A DNA stretch of 64,000 nt from Nocardia yamanashiensis NBRC 100130 (GTDB lineage: Bacteria; Actinomycetota; Actinomycetes; Mycobacteriales; Mycobacteriaceae), in assembly GCF_001613325.1 (NCBI RefSeq), contig NZ_BDCD01000031.1, positions 60,000 through 123,999 on the forward strand. The letters are read 5' to 3'. A program made the translations under genes and the position numbers. Positions 59,694 through 64,000 of the stretch are shown here, piece by piece (position 1 is the stretch's first letter; each line of letters starts with the position of its first letter). The notes beneath the pieces were generated by a model. That model was not told the DNA's origin. It searched no databases and saw only the letters and a program-made list of their open reading frames with translations.

Positions 59694-61325
59694 ATGACGG
59701 TGTCAATGGCGACCCGGGGTTCCGGGACCGCGGGGCTCTCGCTGAGGGCGAAGATCGCGGCTCTGATCGCGATCTGTCTCGCGGAACTGCTTGTCGTGCT
59801 TGATAACACGCTGGTCAACGTGGCTTTGCCCTCGATGGCCGTGCAACTGCAGGCGGATATGGCCGGCCTGCAGTGGATCGTGGACGCGTTCACGCTCGCG
59901 TTCTCGGGCCTGCTGCTCGCCATGGGCCATCTCGGCGACCGCTACGGCCGCCGGCTGTTCATGGTCATCGGCCTGGTCGGCGTCGCCGCCATGTCCGCGG
60001 CGGGTGCGCTCTCCTCCGGCCTCGGTCAGGTCATCGCGGCCCGTGCGGGCATGGGCGTCTTCGCCGCGGTCGTCTTCCCCGCCACGCTCGCCCTCATCAC
60101 GAACATCTTCACCGCCAAGCGCGAACGCGCCGCCGCCATCGCGCTCTGGACCGCCATGGCCGGCGTCGCCATCGCGATCGGCCCGACCGTCGGCGGCTGG
60201 CTGCTGGAGTACTTCTCCTGGCATTCGGTGTTCTGGATCAACGTCCCGGTCGCGCTGGTCGCCATCGTGGCCGTGTATCTGACCGTGCCGGAGTCCAAGG
60301 CCGATCACGTGGATCGCCTGGACCGCGTCGGCATCGTGCTCTCGCTGATCGGCATCACGGCACTGGTGTGGAGCATCATCGAGGCCCCGAAGCACGGCTG
60401 GCTGTCCACCCAGAGCCTGCTGGGCTATCTCTTCTCGGCGATCGCGTTGACGGTGTTCGTGCTGTGGGAACTGCGGGTGGCGACGCCGGTGCTGAACATG
60501 CGGCTGTTCAAGAACCGCCGTTTCGCGCTGCCGTCACTGGCGATCACCGTCTCGTACTTCTCCGCGTTCGGCTTCCTGTTCCTGATCACCCAGTACTTCC
60601 AGGGCGTGAAGGAATTGTCCCCGCTCCAATTCGGCATCCACTCACTGCCTTTCGCGGTGGCCGTGGGTCTCGCCGCGCCCGTCGCGACCCTGCTGGCGCA
60701 GCGCGTCGGCACCACCGCCATGGTGGTGTCCGGCCTGCTCATCCTGGCGGTGGCCATGTACATCGCCGGGCAGACGAAGGTCGAAACCGCTTATCTCGGA
60801 CCGGTTGTGCTGTCGATGATCCTGATGGGATTGGGCTTCGCGGTGGTGCAGGGACCGGCGACCGAATCCATCATGGGCTCCGTGCCTTTGGCGGAAGCGG
60901 GCGCGGGTTCGGCCGTCAACGACACCACGCGTGAGGTCGGCGGTGCGCTGGGCGTGGCGCTGCTCGGTTCGATCATGGGCTCCATCTACACCTCGCGGGT
61001 GGCCGACAAGATCGCCGGAATTCCGAACCAGATCATGAATCCGCAGCAGAAGGAGCTGGCGAGCAATACGCCGATCAGCGTGCTGGAGATCATCAAGGCC
61101 CCGGTGAATCCGATTCTGGCCCCGGCCAAGGCGGATCTGATCCACAGCATGAAGATGGCGGCCCTGGAAGGCGCGCAGGCGGCTTCGTACGTCGCGGTCG
61201 GCACCTTGGTCGTCGCGGCGCTGATCGTCGCCGTGGCGCTGCCCTGGAAGCCCGAACGCGGTGAGTCCTACCTGATGGGCTGGCGCGAGAAAGAGCCTGC
61301 CCCAACCGATTCCACCGAGGACTAG
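59694..61325 (+). CDS. DHA2-family (14-helix) MFS drug exporter
   Basis: A 543-aa proton-coupled multidrug exporter of the EmrB/QacA type. Motif D1 is ELLVVLDNTLVNVALPSM; motif A is GHLGDRYGRRLFM; motif C is GPTVGGWLLEYFSWHSVFWINVPVAL. It has fourteen hydrophobic segments. AGGAGG lies 9 nt before ATG 59694; a GTG at 59685 is less likely. It is inserted between pstB and phoU, which are neighbours in M. tuberculosis. Confidence 0.92.
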   Translation: MTVSMATRGSGTAGLSLRAKIAALIAICLAELLVVLDNTLVNVALPSMAVQLQADMAGLQWIVDAFTLAFSGLLLAMGHLGDRYGRRLFMVIGLVGVAAMSAAGALSSGLGQVIAARAGMGVFAAVVFPATLALITNIFTAKRERAAAIALWTAMAGVAIAIGPTVGGWLLEYFSWHSVFWINVPVALVAIVAVYLTVPESKADHVDRLDRVGIVLSLIGITALVWSIIEAPKHGWLSTQSLLGYLFSAIALTVFVLWELRVATPVLNMRLFKNRRFALPSLAITVSYFSAFGFLFLITQYFQGVKELSPLQFGIHSLPFAVAVGLAAPVATLLAQRVGTTAMVVSGLLILAVAMYIAGQTKVETAYLGPVVLSMILMGLGFAVVQGPATESIMGSVPLAEAGAGSAVNDTTREVGGALGVALLGSIMGSIYTSRVADKIAGIPNQIMNPQQKELASNTPISVLEIIKAPVNPILAPAKADLIHSMKMAALEGAQAASYVAVGTLVVAALIVAVALPWKPERGESYLMGWREKEPAPTDSTED

Positions 61326-61379
61326 ATACGGCTCAGCGCCCGCACCGTGTCGGTGTGCGGGCGCTGATTCGTTCAGAAG

Positions 61380-62051
61380 CTAGATCGACTCTTTCTCGGA
61401 GTCCGGGTCCGGCGGCAGCACGCCGGTCACCAGGAACACCACGCGACGGCCGATCTCCACGGCGTGGTCGGCGAAGCGCTCGTAGTAGCGGCCCAGCAGC
61501 GCCACGTCCACGGCCGAAGCCACGCCGAACTGCCAGTCCCGGTCCATGATCAGCGTGAACAGATGCTTGCGCAGATCGTCCATCGCCTCGTCGTCGTCGG
61601 TCAGCTTGAGGGCGCGCTCGGGATCACGGGTCTCGAGCACCTCCTTGGCCGCCGCGCCCATCTTGACCGCGATCCGGCCCATCTCGGCGAAGTAGCTGTT
61701 GACCGCCTCGGGCACCGCGTGCGCCGGGAAGCGGCGCCGGGTCATCTTGGCGACGTGCAGCGAGAGCACGCCCATCCGGTTCACGTCGGAGACGATCTGG
61801 ATGGCGCTGACCACCTGCCGCAGATCACCGGCGACGGGCGCCTGCAGCGCCAGCAGCGCGAAGGCCTTCTCCTCGGCCAGCTGGATCATCTCGGCGATGC
61901 GGTCGTATTCGGTGATCACCTGCTCCGCGAGCTCGAGGTCGGCGCTGAGCAGCGACTGGGTCGCCCGCTCCATGGCCGATCCGGCGAGCCCGGCCATGCC
62001 ACCGAGCAGATCGGCTAGCTCGGCCATTTGTTCGTTGTAGATGACACGCAT
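61380..62051 (-). CDS. phoU: Phosphate transport regulator PhoU (PhoY2 type)
   Basis: A 223-aa protein of two three-helix PhoU repeats, with metal-binding acidic motifs including ELAEQVITEYDRIAEMIQ and SDVNRMGVLSLHVAKM in the first half and RYYERFADHAVEIGRRVVFLVTG in the second. It links Pst transport to the SenX3-RegX3 phosphate response, repressing it when phosphate is plentiful. It is convergent with the MFS gene. Confidence 0.94.
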   Translation of the reverse strand: MRVIYNEQMAELADLLGGMAGLAGSAMERATQSLLSADLELAEQVITEYDRIAEMIQLAEEKAFALLALQAPVAGDLRQVVSAIQIVSDVNRMGVLSLHVAKMTRRRFPAHAVPEAVNSYFAEMGRIAVKMGAAAKEVLETRDPERALKLTDDDEAMDDLRKHLFTLIMDRDWQFGVASAVDVALLGRYYERFADHAVEIGRRVVFLVTGVLPPDPDSEKESI

Positions 62052-62163
62052 GATTCAAGACATTAGTGGTCGCCGGGAACCAAGTCACCAACGGTGGGTT
62101 AATCATCGGTGCCGGTCGGTCGTGTCCGGTTCCCCGCAGCTCGGAGCGGGTGCTCGTGAACCG

Positions 62164-64000
62164 CTATTTACAAGTGTCGTCGGCGGCGTTCACGTGCTCC
62201 AGATCGGACGGCAGTGTGACCGGCGCCCCAGCCGCGGTCTCGGTCGGCGTATCGGGCAGCGTCTGCCCGAAGGGGGTCGCGGTGCGCACGGTGCCCGCGT
62301 AATCGGTGCCCAGCACCACCTCGACGATGCTGCCCAGACCGGTGGTCGATTCCAGGGTCGCGCCCGGGATGGCGCTGGCCACGGTCGCGGCGGCGGCTTC
62401 CTGCCCGCTGGAGTAGCGGACCTTGGTGCTCGCCGAGACGCCGTCGGCGTAATTGCCGGTGCTGTAGATCTTGAAGCCCTGGTTGGCCAGTTTGGTGGCG
62501 GCCGTGGCGGCCACGCCGCCGACCCCGGAGGCGTTCGACATCTGCAGCGAGACGGTGCTCGGATCCACCGCCGTCAGTTTGGGTTTCGCAGTCGGCGCCG
62601 CGCTGGTGGTCCCGGCCGGGGCTTCCACCTTCTTCTCGCCGGGCAGCGGCTGATCGTCGATGATGGCGCGGAAGATGGCCTGGATATCCGACGTCCGCGG
62701 GATCTCGTTGCCGTAGGAGGTGGTGCCGGCGGTCGGCACGGTCAGGAAGGTGATCGCGCCCGTCTCCATGTTCTTGAGCGAACGGCCCAAGGTAAGCAGG
62801 TCTTTGGTGGTGACGTTGTCCATGAAGGAGTGCTCGGCGAAGGCATTGATGAAGCCGTTGAGCTTGCCCATGTCGAAGAGCACTTTGCTCGAGGTCGCGC
62901 TGCGCAGCAGTGAGGACAGGAAGCGCTGCTGCCGGTTGATGCGGTCGTAGTCGGAGCGTTCCTCGCCGACCACGTGGCGGGCGCGCACGTAGTCGAGGGC
63001 GGTGGCGCCGTCGACCTTCTGCTTGCCGGGGGTGGTGAGCACGGTGCCGAGGATCTCGTCGACCAGCGGCTTGTTGGTGCAGACCTCCACGCCGCCGATG
63101 GTGTCGACCATGGCCTCGAAGCCCGCGAAGTCGATGCCGATGAAGTGGTTGATCTTCAGGCCGGACATCTTCTGGATGACCTTGGTGAGGCATTTGGGCC
63201 CGCCGAGGGCGTAGACCGCGTTCAGCTTGTCGCCCATGGCCGACGGGAACTTCTCGCCGGTGTATCGGCCCTTGTCGTTGTCCCAGCCCTCGCATTCCGG
63301 GCGGGTGACGTCCAGGTCGCGCGGGAACGAGACGGCGACCACGCGGGAGCGGTCGGCCGGGATATTGACCAGCATGACGGTGTCGGCGCGGGCGCCTTCG
63401 GCGTCGTCGAGGGTGCCCGCGCCCAGCTGCGAGTTCACGCCCGCGCGGGTATCGGTTCCGATGATCAGGTAGTTCTCGTCGCCGTACTGCGCGCCGACAT
63501 CGACGATGTCCTCGGAATTCGTGTCGATGGCGTTCACGTGGTTGAGGTCGCCGTCTTTGGCCTTCTGGTAGCTCCATCCGGTGCCGGTGATGATCAGGCA
63601 GAGCACCGCGAAGAGCGCGCCCGAGATCCGGCCCGCCAGTTTGATCTTCCGATTGCGCCGCCTGCGACTCGCGGACAGCCGGGACAGCGGTTTCGCGCCG
63701 ACGGCGGCCGGGAGCGCGGTGGTGGGGTAGTCGGCGGGCGACTCCACCTGAATGCCGGTCTGCGCCTTGCCCTTCGGCTTCGGCGCGGGCGGCGCGGGGG
63801 TGATCGCGGGTAGTTCTTCGGTGGGCGGATCGGCCACGGCGGCCCTGCGCATCTCGCCCTCCAGGCCGCGCGGGGCGGCAGCGGGGGCGGCCACCTGATG
63901 GCGTGCGCCGGTCGTGCCCGGGTCGTTCGGCACTGCTCGCCGCGCGCCGGTGGTACCGGGGTCGGCGGGTACCGCGCGCCGGGCCCCGGTGGCCCCGGGA
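62164..64000 (-). CDS. LytR-CpsA-Psr (LCP) family cell-wall ligase, 5' end beyond window
   Basis: It attaches glycopolymers such as arabinogalactan to peptidoglycan in mycolata (Rv0822c position). Visible order: a Pro/Ala-rich cytoplasmic N-terminus, one membrane helix (ISGALFAVLCLIITGTGWSY), the LCP domain (LIIGTDTRAGVN; DTVMLVNIPADRSRVVAVSFPRDL; ALDYVRARHV; RINRQQRFLSSLL) and a C-terminal LytR_C domain (VSLQMSNASGVGGVAATAATKLANQGF). A GTG at 63933 would give 589 aa, but the frame stays open to the window edge and continues a 13-residue repeat (PGATGARRAVPAD, PGTTGARRAVPND, PGTTGARHQV), so the true start probably lies upstream of the window. Confidence 0.9.
   Translation of the reverse strand, partial: PGATGARRAVPADPGTTGARRAVPNDPGTTGARHQVAAPAAAPRGLEGEMRRAAVADPPTEELPAITPAPPAPKPKGKAQTGIQVESPADYPTTALPAAVGAKPLSRLSASRRRRNRKIKLAGRISGALFAVLCLIITGTGWSYQKAKDGDLNHVNAIDTNSEDIVDVGAQYGDENYLIIGTDTRAGVNSQLGAGTLDDAEGARADTVMLVNIPADRSRVVAVSFPRDLDVTRPECEGWDNDKGRYTGEKFPSAMGDKLNAVYALGGPKCLTKVIQKMSGLKINHFIGIDFAGFEAMVDTIGGVEVCTNKPLVDEILGTVLTTPGKQKVDGATALDYVRARHVVGEERSDYDRINRQQRFLSSLLRSATSSKVLFDMGKLNGFINAFAEHSFMDNVTTKDLLTLGRSLKNMETGAITFLTVPTAGTTSYGNEIPRTSDIQAIFRAIIDDQPLPGEKKVEAPAGTTSAAPTAKPKLTAVDPSTVSLQMSNASGVGGVAATAATKLANQGFKIYSTGNYADGVSASTKVRYSSGQEAAAATVASAIPGATLESTTGLGSIVEVVLGTDYAGTVRTATPFGQTLPDTPTETAAGAPVTLPSDLEHVNAADDTCK

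Noticed and set aside
63931..63933. GTG 63933 as the true start of the LCP protein
   Set aside because: The frame stays open to the window edge and the encoded 13-residue repeat continues upstream, so the start most likely lies outside.

Overview
The window reads as a chromosomal segment of a mycolic-acid actinomycete, most likely Nocardia or a close relative. The evidence is high GC with strong third-position GC bias, many GTG starts and 1-8 nt start/stop overlaps, a mycothiol synthase gene (mshD), an LmeA-type lipoprotein, a GT87 mannosyltransferase, an orphan GlnR, and a gene order that follows Mycobacterium tuberculosis Rv0782 (ptrB) to Rv0822c: ptrB, purS-purQ, pepC, purL, sterol-carrier protein, purF, purM, DUF3073, ygfZ, pabC, nitrobindin, sseC-cysA2, thioredoxin, lmeA, glnR, mshD, pst genes, phoU, LCP protein. 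The genus call is inference from recalled synteny, not from a database search.

Layout. 0.1-1.4 kb: a small Cys-containing ORF and a DUF2330 secreted/membrane protein. 1.5-3.7 kb: oligopeptidase B. 3.8-11.1 kb: a glutamate/glutamine locus with two divergent arms. The minus arm is glutamate decarboxylase plus a GadC-type antiporter broken by one in-frame TAA. The plus arm is glutaminase, an intact antiporter paralogue, a one-helix protein and an M20 dipeptidase. 11.2-16.4 kb: an MMPL transporter, an uncharacterised membrane/exported protein pair, and an MBL-fold hydrolase. 16.6-30.8 kb: purine genes purS, purQ, purL and purF, interspersed with a soluble AmiC-like binding protein and divergent MarR regulator, M18 aminopeptidase, GT87 enzyme, YiaA/B protein, membrane alpha/beta hydrolase, CPBP protease, SCP-like protein and a YhgE/Pip-type protein. 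31-36.4 kb: a complete dipeptide/oligopeptide ABC importer set between purF and purM. 36.6-42.3 kb: purM, DUF3073, asparaginase, MOSC, YgfZ and a PabC-like lyase. 42.4-48.9 kb: cytochrome bd oxidase cydA-cydB-cydD-cydC. 48.9-49.25 kb: a non-coding stretch with a ribosome-binding-site-led micro-ORF and a predicted three-way-junction fold. 49.25-53.4 kb, minus strand: nitrobindin with a coupled small membrane peptide, the sulfurtransferase operon behind a Cys-rich leader peptide, a thioredoxin and LmeA. 53.6-62 kb: glnR, mshD, the phosphate importer pstSCAB behind a PHO box, a DHA2 drug exporter with a palindromic operator, and phoU. From 62.2 kb to the right edge: an LCP-family ligase that runs out of the window.

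How the genes work together. Four of the early/middle purine steps (PurF, PurS/Q/L, PurM) lie here. Glutamine and glutamate handling recurs: glutaminase, GAD/antiporters, asparaginase, glutamine amidotransferases and GlnR. The sulfur block (Cys leader, DUF4395, sulfurtransferase, DUF1416) looks cysteine-attenuated. The pst/phoU block looks phosphate-controlled by a RegX3/PhoP-type box. Many transcription units end in strong GC-rich hairpins, several placed between convergent genes.

The signals I judge most worth pursuing are the single-codon interruption of the GadC paralogue, the glutaminase-antiporter-small protein-dipeptidase operon with a probably leaderless promoter, the 48.95-49.19 kb micro-ORF plus three-way-junction element, the Cys leader peptide, the 31-residue peptide coupled to nitrobindin, and the soluble binding protein paired with a MarR regulator. 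I saw no CRISPR array, insertion sequence, rRNA or tRNA gene.
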